From an uncultured Bacilli bacterium (GTDB lineage: Bacteria; Bacillota_I; Bacilli_A; RF39; UBA660): a DNA stretch of 35,854 bases. The translations under genes were made by a program, and so were the position numbers. Below, piece after piece: positions 25,443 to 32,789 of this stretch (positions within the stretch are counted from its first letter, which is position 1; each line of letters starts with the position of its first letter). The DNA is taken from NCBI GenBank assembly GCA_947629655.1, contig CANREL010000010.1, positions 1 through 35,854 of the forward strand. Direction: 5' to 3'. The notes beneath the pieces are model-generated. The model saw nothing but the letters and a program-made list of their open reading frames with translations. It made no database searches and had not been told where the DNA came from.

Positions 25443-25648
25443 AATCCATTACTCCAATCTTCATCTGGATCAAAACCTTTTTCTCGCTCCCAATTGATAT
25501 GATTATCCCTAGCTACTTTAACAGCTTCACACACATCGTTCTCAGTTGCACTTGCTCCATCAGTCACAACAAAAAAAGGTAAATCATACTTTTTAGCTAA
25601 AATCCTAACTTCTTGACAAAACTTTCTTGCTCTTTCTAACTTTTCCAT
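25439..25648 (-). CDS. Small conserved-looking protein of unknown function (69 aa)
   Basis: Not recognised. 69 aa: the N-terminal helix is charged (EKLERARKFCQEVRILAKKY), followed by a strand LPFFVVTDGAS and a second helix ENDVCEAVKVARDNHINWEREKG, and a tail with DPDEDW. Mixed alpha/beta, no transmembrane segment, one Cys in each helix. It is the first gene of the minus-strand operon and overlaps the transglutaminase-like gene by 4 bp. GGTGGTACT lies before the ATG. Similar small proteins seem to occur in phage-like neighbourhoods, but I cannot name a family. Confidence 0.55.
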   Translation of the reverse strand: MEKLERARKFCQEVRILAKKYDLPFFVVTDGASATENDVCEAVKVARDNHINWEREKGFDPDEDWSNGL

Positions 25649-25738
25649 AGTACCACCATCTTTAATTAATTATATTATAAAATATTATTGTTTTAAAAGC
25701 ACTTAAATTATAAAATAACTATATGAATAGGAGTAAAT
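25649..25738. promoter_or_regulatory. Divergent intergenic region between the accessory operon and the GNAT gene
   Basis: 90 bp, almost all A/T. On the minus strand two overlapping TATAAT hexamers could serve as -10 for the 69-aa gene. On the plus strand TTGTTT (25688-25693), a 17-bp spacer and TAAAAT (25711-25716) could drive the GNAT gene. All are weak, and -35 elements are poor; the WYL regulator may bind here. This is inferred from location only. Confidence 0.4.
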
Positions 25739-26527
25739 ATGGAAACGATTGAAAAGAGATTAAAATATTATGAATTATTAATGACTTATGATGATACTAG
25801 TAAAGTTATCAACTATGAATTACCAGATCAGTATTCTTTTGAATTCTATCAAAAAGGAGATATGGACGATTGGATTGATATTCACATAAAAAGTGGTGAA
25901 TTTGCTAACTATGAAAAAGGAAGAGAAATATTTAATGCCTTCTTCAATGAATTTTTAGATGAATTACCCCAAAGATGTCTTTTCATTGTAAATGATAAAA
26001 AGGAAAAAATAGGAACAGCTACAATATCACCATTAAAAGAAAAAGAATACGGATATGATGCCGCAGTTGATTGGGTTGCCATAAAAAGAGAATATCAAGG
26101 AAAACATCTATCTAAACCCCTAATATCAAGATTTGTTCAATTAGCCCATGAATTAGGTCATGAAAAACTAATTCTTCATACGCAGACTCATACTTGGTTA
26201 GCTGCTAAAATATATTTAGACTTTGGATTTATGCCCTATAGAATAGATGATGACTATGAGGGATGGAGAATATTAAAAACAATAACTGATCATCCCAAGT
26301 TGAAAGATATAAAAGAAATTTCTGAAAAAGAAATATATTCCAAAACAGCACAAATGATTTATGAAAAAATATCTAAAATCCATAGAGGTAATTTTAATTA
26401 TGAAATTTGGTATAAAAATGATTTAAATACCATCTATGTCTATGATTATGAATACTACTATGAATATAAATATTATCTAAATGATGATGTCGAAATAGAA
26501 CTAATAAAAAAGAAAAAAGCTCAATGA
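25739..26527 (+). CDS. GNAT-family N-acetyltransferase
   Basis: 262 aa, the only clear plus-strand gene. A GNAT domain covers about residues 55-180: motif A follows the pattern of VDWVAIKREYQGKHLSKPLISRF (the acetyl-CoA pyrophosphate loop REYQGKHLSKPL), then LILHTQTHTWLAAKIYLDFGFMP (motif B, Tyr/Phe-rich). N-terminal 50 residues and a C-terminal ~70-residue basic/aromatic tail are extra. The acceptor is unknown. It starts at an ATG after TAGGAG. It is divergent from the operon to its left; its stop overlaps the terminator of the convergent ABC transporter. Confidence 0.8.
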   Translation: METIEKRLKYYELLMTYDDTSKVINYELPDQYSFEFYQKGDMDDWIDIHIKSGEFANYEKGREIFNAFFNEFLDELPQRCLFIVNDKKEKIGTATISPLKEKEYGYDAAVDWVAIKREYQGKHLSKPLISRFVQLAHELGHEKLILHTQTHTWLAAKIYLDFGFMPYRIDDDYEGWRILKTITDHPKLKDIKEISEKEIYSKTAQMIYEKISKIHRGNFNYEIWYKNDLNTIYVYDYEYYYEYKYYLNDDVEIELIKKKKAQ

Positions 26528-26534
26528 TTGAGCC
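26505..26534 (-). terminator. Terminator of the ABC exporter gene
   Basis: Minus-strand hairpin GCTCAAT/ATTGAGC region (stem 26519-26523 with 26529-26533, extendable) followed by TTTTTTCTTTTTT at 26505-26518. It overlaps the last codons and stop of the convergent GNAT gene. On the plus strand no U-run follows, so it works one way only. Confidence 0.7.
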
Positions 26535-26544
26535 TTATATTTAA

Positions 26545-28302
26545 TTACTTTATCTTACCTTTATACATGTCTTGAAATATTCCTTCAGTATTTTTGAGTT
26601 CTTCATATTTACCAGTTTGCACAATCTTACCCTTATCAAAAACTAAGATTTTATCACAGTTTTCTAGTGTTGTTAAACGATGGGCAATTGAAATAATTGT
26701 CACATTGTTTTCTTTTTGAAGTTTTTCTATCTCTTTTTGAATATATTTTTCTGATGTGTTATCTAAGGCACTTGTCGCTTCATCTAAAATTAATATTTTA
26801 GGTTTGCGCAAAAAGATTCTAGCAATCGCCAAACGCTGTTTTTGACCACCGGATAAATTACTTCCACCCTCGGAAATGATAGTGTCATACTTATCAGGTA
26901 AATTCTCAATAAAATCTTTTATATATGCCTTTTTAGCTGCTTCTATCACTTCTTCATCACTAACTTTAGTATGCATTCCATAACAAATATTTTCTCTAAT
27001 TGTTCCCGCTATCAAGAAAGGGTTTTGTGGAACGAGAGCAATCATCTTAGCAATTTCACGTCGTGATAAAGATTGCAAATCACAATTGTCTATAAATATT
27101 TTTCCAGATGTATTCTCTTCAAGTTTAGCGATAACTTTTATAAATGAAGATTTACCACAACCACTAGGTCCCGCTATTCCAATAAATTGTCCTTCACCAA
27201 TATCTAAATTTAACTGATCAATTATCTTTTTATTACTATTTTTATAAGAGAAATCCAAGTCTTCAATATGAATTATATTTTTGTATGAACTTTTCTCTAA
27301 ACTTTTAACATATTTATAAGAGAAATCTTTTTCCAGGTCAATGATATTAAAATATTCTCTAGCTAAAATAGTTGATTCTGATAACTCATCAAAAATTCTA
27401 TGTAATTCACGAAGAGGTGTCGTAAGTTGTGTAAAACATAAATAAGCTGTCAAAACAGTACCGACACTAATTATTCCTTCACCAGCTAAATAGGAAGACA
27501 TTCCAATAACTAAGACTGTGAAAAGAGCTTCATTGATAAATTTTAAACAATCATAAAACGCCATTGCTTTGTGATGTTTCATTTCTTTATTTCGCAAATA
27601 TTCTGATTTATCAGTAAACCTATCAACTTCTATCTCCGCATTATTTGTAACTCTAATGACTTCAATTCCATTTATCAATTCGACCATCGTTCCATCCATT
27701 GAAACTTTTTCTTTCATCAAATCTACTCTAATGCCCTTTTGCGTTGATATCTGTCTAAAAACAATCAAAACACCAATGGGAATGACGAACAACATCATGA
27801 CTGACAAATATAGGGGTAACTTACTGAAAATGACAATTATAGCAGCTAATCCACTAAATATAGCTGGAGCAAAATCCATGAATAAGAGTTTCAACAATCT
27901 GATAGTACCATCTAAACTTCTATTCAATCTTCCATGAATATTACCAACCATATTATCTTTAAAATAAGATAGTGGCGCATGTAAAAGAGCACTAACCGCA
28001 TTTGATCTAGCATCCTTTTCACATCTAGTACAAGTATCTTCAACAATAACCCTTCGCACTACCTTTATTATCTCATTAACTACAGTGACGATGAGAATAA
28101 ATACTAAAAAAGGAATGATACTAAAGAAAGACAAATTTTCTTGATTTAGGACATCATCTGTTAATTTACCAATTGATAAAGGTAATAATTGACTTAAAAA
28201 AGCTGATAATATCATAATAAAAATAATGACTATAAAATTAAATTTTTGTCTTCTATTAAGCATTCCATAAATTCTTTTAATTAAACTCTGTCTCTTCTTC
28301 AT
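26545..28302 (-). CDS. ABC exporter half-transporter (permease fused to ATPase)
   Basis: 585 aa. Residues about 1-315 form a type I exporter transmembrane domain with six hydrophobic segments (for example IVIIFIMILSAFLSQLL, IIPFLVFILIVTVVN, FSGLAAIIVIFSKL, LFVIPIGVLIVF). The ATPase domain follows: Walker A GPSGCGKSS (378-386), Q-loop VPQNPFL, signature LSGGQ (483-487), Walker B ILILDE (503-508) and the H-loop IAHRLTT. All motifs are intact, and it should act as a homodimer. The cargo could be a peptide, lipid or drug. It is 19 bp after the P-loop gene, so probably the end of that transcript. A terminator follows the stop. Confidence 0.9.
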   Translation of the reverse strand: MKKRQSLIKRIYGMLNRRQKFNFIVIIFIMILSAFLSQLLPLSIGKLTDDVLNQENLSFFSIIPFLVFILIVTVVNEIIKVVRRVIVEDTCTRCEKDARSNAVSALLHAPLSYFKDNMVGNIHGRLNRSLDGTIRLLKLLFMDFAPAIFSGLAAIIVIFSKLPLYLSVMMLFVIPIGVLIVFRQISTQKGIRVDLMKEKVSMDGTMVELINGIEVIRVTNNAEIEVDRFTDKSEYLRNKEMKHHKAMAFYDCLKFINEALFTVLVIGMSSYLAGEGIISVGTVLTAYLCFTQLTTPLRELHRIFDELSESTILAREYFNIIDLEKDFSYKYVKSLEKSSYKNIIHIEDLDFSYKNSNKKIIDQLNLDIGEGQFIGIAGPSGCGKSSFIKVIAKLEENTSGKIFIDNCDLQSLSRREIAKMIALVPQNPFLIAGTIRENICYGMHTKVSDEEVIEAAKKAYIKDFIENLPDKYDTIISEGGSNLSGGQKQRLAIARIFLRKPKILILDEATSALDNTSEKYIQKEIEKLQKENNVTIISIAHRLTTLENCDKILVFDKGKIVQTGKYEELKNTEGIFQDMYKGKIK

Positions 28303-28321
28303 AAATTACTCCTAATACCAA

Positions 28322-29413
28322 TTATAATTTATCAACACGTTTTAAAAACTCATTTAAACTGTAATACCAATTAAACATTCCCAGTTTTTTATTCGCATAT
28401 TTTTGATAGTCTTCAACCTGGTAATTACCCATCATTACTTTCCATCTATCCAAGCATCGCTCATAACACTTTTCAACACTAGTACGCATGACAATGACTT
28501 TCCCTTTGAGTAATGAATAATCCTTCATATTCCTATATTGAGCAGAATCGATAACAATAATTTTATCTCTATCTTCAAAATAATCTAATATTTTCTCATA
28601 ACAATTATCAAAATCATTGATTAAATCACTACTCGTTTTATCTTTAAATATCTCTCTTACTTTTAAACTTTCTTCATCAAGCGAAGATTTATTACTAAAA
28701 ACAACATCTGTATCAATGACAATATATCTATCATCATTGCGATATTTATTACTATAATACGATTTACCACTACCAGATTCACCCGTTAAATTGATAATTC
28801 TATCCGAAGTTATATCTTTTATATATGGATCTTTATCAATAAATCTACTTATCAATAAATTTGACTTTATTTCATTCAAATACTTCATGACTTTATCATA
28901 TACCATCGTCTCTGAAGAATTATCATCATGAGAAGAAACAAAGTCAGCAATTTCTGATAAAACTAGATCGATATTTTCATTATTGACATGATCTCTAATT
29001 ATTTCTAAACACGTCTTTTCATATCCTCTTACCGCACAACCAGCTAAAGCTTTGTAATAAGATAGTTCCGGCAAATTAGATTTTTTATATAGATCTAATA
29101 CCATATCATCAGTCACAGATTTAGGATTGTGAAGAATTATTTTATTACTTCTAAAAACGCCATGTGGTGCCGATTCACTAGGACAATCAATAACTTCAGC
29201 ATCATTAGGTATTTCAACCTCATAAATGGTATCACCCCTAACTAACCATCGCAAAATTTTATCTTCAGTACTAAAATTAAATCCACCCATACTCTTTGGG
29301 TCATCTGCACAAGGATTCCAATTGTCAGCTACATTAACTTCATCTATTCTATATTTCAAACTGTTATCAGCACTAGAGGAATTGCCAAACATAACCTTCA
29401 AATATTTACTCAT
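28322..29413 (-). CDS. Two-domain protein: unknown N-terminal domain and P-loop kinase-like domain
   Basis: 363 aa. The first ~155 residues form a domain with NWNPCADDPKSMGGFNFS, ILRWLVRGDTIYEVEIP and SAPHGVFRSNKIILHNPK, which I cannot name. A second domain has Walker A GESGSGKS (211-218), a likely Walker B or Asp in RYIVIDTDVVFS (about 229-239) and IVIDSAQY later, resembling small nucleotide or nucleoside kinases (AAA_33/zeta-like). The C-terminus ends FNWYYSLNEFLKRVDKL. It lies 33 bp after the nucleotidyltransferase gene and 19 bp before the ABC exporter. Whether it phosphorylates a small molecule, RNA or protein is not known. Confidence 0.6.
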   Translation of the reverse strand: MSKYLKVMFGNSSSADNSLKYRIDEVNVADNWNPCADDPKSMGGFNFSTEDKILRWLVRGDTIYEVEIPNDAEVIDCPSESAPHGVFRSNKIILHNPKSVTDDMVLDLYKKSNLPELSYYKALAGCAVRGYEKTCLEIIRDHVNNENIDLVLSEIADFVSSHDDNSSETMVYDKVMKYLNEIKSNLLISRFIDKDPYIKDITSDRIINLTGESGSGKSYYSNKYRNDDRYIVIDTDVVFSNKSSLDEESLKVREIFKDKTSSDLINDFDNCYEKILDYFEDRDKIIVIDSAQYRNMKDYSLLKGKVIVMRTSVEKCYERCLDRWKVMMGNYQVEDYQKYANKKLGMFNWYYSLNEFLKRVDKL

Positions 29414-29446
29414 AAAACATCACCATTTTTCAAAATTGTATCCTAT

Positions 29447-30460
29447 CTACTTCATAGCAGCTCCCTTATATTCTACACTTGGTTGTTCCTGCATCAACTT
29501 TTCAACAGTTTGTACTACTGATTGCGTTACAGGTTTACGACTTATGGCAAAATTATTTCTTTTTTCTACATCAAGTCTATAATCAACCATCATATCAACA
29601 CTATTCTTTATTATTTCAGCATCATATCTATCCTTAGGTCTAGAATTTTTCTTAGAATTATAAATACTTTCTAAACTCATCATTCTATATGGTATGCCAT
29701 TATGTTCTCTTATCTGATTCGAGAAAGCCATATCTGTATAATCTTTAGAAAAATGTTGTTCATCAACGAGTAATTGACCATTTGGATCACGATTTTCAAA
29801 ATAATATTTCTTAGTAGTTATACTATTATCAGGTAATCTTTCAAACAAAAATATTCCAACACTCATAGATGTACCTTTATATACAACTTTATATTCATGA
29901 TCATTGACATCTTTATGACTCATATCACTAACAAAATCAAAATCTTGACTGGCATCCACTAAATCTTTTAAAGCGATTAACTGTTGTTCATTTAAAAATA
30001 GATCTAAATCACTATGATATCTTTCCAATTCATGATTAGTTGCTAAATATCCCATTAAACCACCCGTATAATAACAATCAAAATCACCATTTAACAACTC
30101 ATTAAATCTATCAAAAGCTTCCACAACTAATTGATGATTTTCCGTTAAAGGCATACTAGTATGTTCCATATTCATACTTCTAATCCAATTCAATCTATCA
30201 ATTAAATCATTAACTGATGAATATTTATCAGGATTTAGACTTATGATAGAATCAACATTATTAAAAACATCTTCTTGTGTTATCAATTTCCTATTTAATA
30301 AATCATTTAATGAAACTAAAATATTATCGATTGAATCATCAATGTTCATTGAACACAATCTATTAAAAGTATGATCAATATCATCTTGGTTAGTAATATT
30401 TGCTTTTTCAGCAAAAGTATGAACTAATTGAAAAATTGTTTTCTTTTGATCTTCACTCAT
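29447..30460 (-). CDS. Nucleotidyltransferase-fold protein
   Basis: 337 aa. An all-helical N-terminal part (about 1-115) precedes a nucleotidyltransferase-like core: FDCYYTGGLMGYLATNHELERYHSDLDLFL (about 127-156) has the GG turn and D-x-D pair (D151, D153) that bind metal, then VVYKGTSMSVGIFLFE as the strand with the third position (no clear third Asp). The end is a helical region with RPKDRYDAEIIKNSVDMMVDYR. It may be enzymatic or a substrate-binding relative (AbiEii-like). It is in one operon with the P-loop gene. A -10 TATAAT lies at 30486-30491 before the ATG. Confidence 0.6.
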   Translation of the reverse strand: MSEDQKKTIFQLVHTFAEKANITNQDDIDHTFNRLCSMNIDDSIDNILVSLNDLLNRKLITQEDVFNNVDSIISLNPDKYSSVNDLIDRLNWIRSMNMEHTSMPLTENHQLVVEAFDRFNELLNGDFDCYYTGGLMGYLATNHELERYHSDLDLFLNEQQLIALKDLVDASQDFDFVSDMSHKDVNDHEYKVVYKGTSMSVGIFLFERLPDNSITTKKYYFENRDPNGQLLVDEQHFSKDYTDMAFSNQIREHNGIPYRMMSLESIYNSKKNSRPKDRYDAEIIKNSVDMMVDYRLDVEKRNNFAISRKPVTQSVVQTVEKLMQEQPSVEYKGAAMK

Positions 30461-30485
30461 ATTATAAAACCTACTCTCTATCCAA

Positions 30486-30491
30486 ATTATA
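30486..30491 (-). promoter_or_regulatory. -10 element of the 30460-26545 operon
   Basis: Minus-strand TATAAT 25 bp upstream of the ATG at 30460. No convincing -35 at 16-18 bp. The region is A/T-rich; the call is moderate. Confidence 0.4.
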
Positions 30492-30542
30492 TCATATTTA
30501 TACTTTTAAATTTATTTTTATAAAAAATAATACTTCTAATCC

Positions 30543-30570
30543 AATAAAAAAACGACCTTTAAAAGTCGTC
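30543..30570 (-). terminator. Intrinsic terminator after tRNA-Thr
   Basis: ACGAC/GTCGT stem (30552-30556 with 30565-30569), U-rich loop, followed on the minus strand by seven T (30552-30546). A second perfect 6-bp hairpin (30579-30594, ACTCGA/TCGAGT) sits between it and the tRNA; on the plus strand that one is followed by TTTTT. Confidence 0.7.
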
Positions 30571-30605
30571 TTTATCATACTCGAAAAATCGAGTTTTTAT
30601 CAATC

Positions 30606-30681
30606 TGGTGCTGAAAACAGGACTTGAACCTGCGACCTACTCTTTACGAGGGAGTTGCTCTACCAACTGAGCTATTTCAGC
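30606..30681 (-). tRNA. tRNA-Thr (anticodon CGU)
   Basis: Acceptor GCTGAAA pairs with TTTCAGC, discriminator A, CCA encoded (30606-30608). D arm GCTCAGTTGGTAGAGC. The anticodon loop is CTCGTAA, so the anticodon is CGT (+ strand 30646-30648); the stem ACTCC/AGAGT has a C-A mismatch at its last pair (31-39). T arm GCAGGTTCAAGTCCTGT. Sequence is otherwise typical of Thr(CGU). Confidence 0.9.
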
Positions 30682-30689
30682 ATGTAACT

Positions 30690-30719
30690 ATTATAACACA
30701 AAAAAAGAATAATAACCAA
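30690..30719 (-). promoter_or_regulatory. Promoter of tRNA-Thr, overlapping a terminator
   Basis: Minus-strand -35 TTGGTT (30714-30719), 18-bp spacer, -10 TATAAT (30690-30695). The -35 lies in the loop and arm of the terminator of the gene at 30730. Confidence 0.6.
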
Positions 30720-30736
30720 ATAATAATTATTATTCT
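30700..30736 (-). terminator. Terminator of the cadherin-like domain gene
   Basis: 10-bp perfect stem (30706-30715 with 30727-30736), 11-nt loop, followed on the minus strand by T7. The 5' arm contains the stop codon of the 30730-31209 gene. Confidence 0.75.
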
Positions 30737-31209
30737 ACAAAATCTTCTGATTTAACAATTTTGAAATAATACCTAGTTATATTTCCATCTTCAGCTGTAA
30801 CTTTAATATTATATGATACTTCTTCATCTTCAACAGAGACACTATTAGAACATCCTTCTACCTTAGCTTTATCACTAGATGCTTTACAATCAAATGAAAT
30901 ATCAGGACTAGTAGCAATAATGTCATACTTAATGATCTCAGGTGAGAAAGAAGGATCAAGTTCACCACCAAACACTTCTAATTCAGACAGAGTACTATCT
31001 CTATCTAAAGTGTTATAATTCCTTGGAGAACCCTTGCCAGTAAATAAAAATATGACAATTAATATTACAATAGCTATAGCTAAACAAATTAGAATTAAAA
31101 CTGTATTATTCTTAAAAAAATTATTAGAACCATCACCAGAGTCACCATAACCATTTCCATTATTAAAGTTATAGTCATCAGGTGCTGGAGTTCCAGAATA
31201 GTAATCCAT
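30730..31209 (-). CDS. Membrane protein with extracellular cadherin-like beta-sandwich domain
   Basis: 159 aa. An Asn/Gly-rich cytosolic N-terminus (about 1-34, YNFNNGNGYGDSGDG) precedes one transmembrane helix (about 35-58, VLILICLAIAIVILIVIFLF). Outside lies one ~90-residue domain with LSELEVFGGELDPSFSPEIIKYDI near its start and VTAEDGNITRYYFKI at its end, the pattern of the cadherin-like beta-sandwich family. Two Cys (SFDCKASS, EGCSNS) could form a disulfide. It has its own promoter and terminator. Its role, maybe adhesion or wall binding, is not shown. Confidence 0.7.
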   Translation of the reverse strand: MDYYSGTPAPDDYNFNNGNGYGDSGDGSNNFFKNNTVLILICLAIAIVILIVIFLFTGKGSPRNYNTLDRDSTLSELEVFGGELDPSFSPEIIKYDIIATSPDISFDCKASSDKAKVEGCSNSVSVEDEEVSYNIKVTAEDGNITRYYFKIVKSEDFVE

Positions 31210-31231
31210 ATCATCACCCCAACCTATTATA

Positions 31232-31259
31232 AGTATAACATTTTTTTATTTAAAATCAA
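31232..31259 (-). promoter_or_regulatory. Promoter of the cadherin-like domain gene
   Basis: Minus-strand -35 TTGATT (31254-31259), 16-bp spacer, extended -10 TGT-TATACT (-10 at 31232-31237), followed by GGGGTGATGAT and the ATG. Confidence 0.6.
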
Positions 31260-31300
31260 TAATTACCAATATATTATTATTATGAAAAGATTCCATGATC

Positions 31301-31426
31301 CTATTCTTCGTCATCATCATCTTCATCATCATTTAACATATCCATCAATTGATCAACATTAAACCCATAATCTTTAAGTTCTTCTAATTGATCATCCAAA
31401 TCTTCTTCTTTTTGAAATTTTTCCAT
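31301..31426 (-). CDS. Small acidic protein (41 aa) coupled to murD2
   Basis: Read directly from the minus strand: starts MEKFQKEEDLDDQLEEL, has KDYGFNVDQLMDML, and ends in an Asp/Glu run (DDEDDDDEE). The ribosome binding site AAAGGAG is made by the last codons of murD2, whose stop lies 1 bp before the ATG, so it should be translated by coupling. Not recognised. The isoelectric point must be very low. It could be a small regulatory partner or an unimportant ORF; the well-placed binding site favours a real gene. Confidence 0.55.
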   Translation of the reverse strand: MEKFQKEEDLDDQLEELKDYGFNVDQLMDMLNDDEDDDDEE

Positions 31427-31427
31427 A

Positions 31428-32789
31428 TTATTTTTCTCCTTTTACTATTTCTTCAAAACATTTACCCTTTTCTTCAAAATTTTTAAAATATTCATAACTA
31501 GAAGCCGCTGGTGAAAGTAAACATATTTTTCCTCTTTCAGTATTTTTCTTACTTACGTCATATGCTTCTTGAAGAGTTTCGACAAAGAAAATATTTTTAT
31601 CAGTTTTACCTTTCAATAATTTTCCAATATTATGTCCAGTTGTTGGCATACAAACTAAGTTTCGCACATCACATTTCTTTAAATAATCAATTAAACTTTG
31701 ATATTCAATACCACGATCCATTCCACCAAAAATCAATGTATCAACTTCTTTTAAAGCTTTAATAGCGTTGATAGTAGCTTCAGGGATTGTCGCAATTGTA
31801 TCATTGTAATAAGTTACACCATCATATGTACCTATTTTCTCCATGCGATATTTTAATCCTTTAAAGTTCTTTATCGTTTCACTAGCTTTTTCTAAATCTA
31901 AATTTTTTAACTTGCAAACCATCAATACAAACATAATGTTATTTAAATTGTGATCTCCAACTAATTCTCTTTCAGCATCTTCATATAAAAGTTCGTCATT
32001 GTAATAAACCTTACCATCACGGACTCTAACCGAATTTCCCTTTGACCTGGTATCATCAAATCTGACATCATATAATTTACTCTTGAAATTACTTGAAACC
32101 ATTCTATCATGAAGATATTTATTATCATCACCATATATCGCAATATCTGACTCATCTTGATACTTAAACATATTCATCTTATTGTTGTGATAATGTTCTA
32201 AGTCTCCATCATGATCCAAATGATCTTGAAATAGATTTAATATAATTCCAATATGTGGTGACACTTTAATGAATTCAAGTTGGTGAGAAGACATTTCAAT
32301 TATTAAAGTCGTATCTTTTTTATAATCTTCTATCTTATCGAGAACAGGAACACCAATATTACCTAAAAGATATACATCTTTTCCTTGTTCTTTAAACACT
32401 TGATATAAAAGACTAGTAGTTGTACTCTTCCCCTTAGTACCAGTAATACCTATGATATTTTGACGATCAACTTCTAGTAATAATTCTAATTGAGAAGTTA
32501 TCTTTTCTCTAATAGAGACATCTTTTAAATCTTTTAGACTGATACCAGGTGCTTTAATTATCAAATCATATTCATCTAAATTAGATAAATATTCTTTTCC
32601 ACAAATCAACTTTAAATTCTTATCGTTATCTAATAGACTATTATCACTTACATCATTTAAATCCAATATAGTAATAAACTGTTTCTTTAAATATTTTCTA
32701 ATAAATTTATAAGTGGATTGTCCTTCTTTACCAAATCCTAAAATAGCTATTTTTTTATTCTTTAACTTATCAACAATTTTTTTATACAT
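31428..32789 (-). CDS. murD2: MurD2-type UDP-MurNAc-L-alanine:L-glutamate ligase
   Basis: Mur ligase, 453 aa. An N-terminal UDP-binding Rossmann domain starts KKIAILGFGKEGQSTYKFI (about 12-30). The central ATPase P-loop is ITGTKGKSTTT (114-124), followed by SSHQLEF and FQDHLDHDGDLEHYHNNK, which hold the Mg- and carbamate-linked residues. A C-terminal domain follows, with VTYYNDTIATIPEATINAI and a GGMDRGIEY. The GFGKEGQSTY start, rather than the usual MurD GxGxSG, is typical of MurD2. It adds L-Glu, not D-Glu. It overlaps murL by 8 bp. The substrate stereochemistry is inferred from the neighbour and family. Confidence 0.85.
   Translation of the reverse strand: MYKKIVDKLKNKKIAILGFGKEGQSTYKFIRKYLKKQFITILDLNDVSDNSLLDNDKNLKLICGKEYLSNLDEYDLIIKAPGISLKDLKDVSIREKITSQLELLLEVDRQNIIGITGTKGKSTTTSLLYQVFKEQGKDVYLLGNIGVPVLDKIEDYKKDTTLIIEMSSHQLEFIKVSPHIGIILNLFQDHLDHDGDLEHYHNNKMNMFKYQDESDIAIYGDDNKYLHDRMVSSNFKSKLYDVRFDDTRSKGNSVRVRDGKVYYNDELLYEDAERELVGDHNLNNIMFVLMVCKLKNLDLEKASETIKNFKGLKYRMEKIGTYDGVTYYNDTIATIPEATINAIKALKEVDTLIFGGMDRGIEYQSLIDYLKKCDVRNLVCMPTTGHNIGKLLKGKTDKNIFFVETLQEAYDVSKKNTERGKICLLSPAASSYEYFKNFEEKGKCFEEIVKGEK

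Noticed and set aside
26525..26527. Possible use of TGA for Trp, as in mycoplasmas
   Set aside because: TGA ends the GNAT gene at a sensible place and Trp is encoded by TGG in the genes I checked, so the standard code is used.
30579..30594. Perfect hairpin followed by TTTTT on the plus strand as a terminator
   Set aside because: No plus-strand gene lies upstream for it to end. On the minus strand no T-run follows; the next hairpin is the better terminator.
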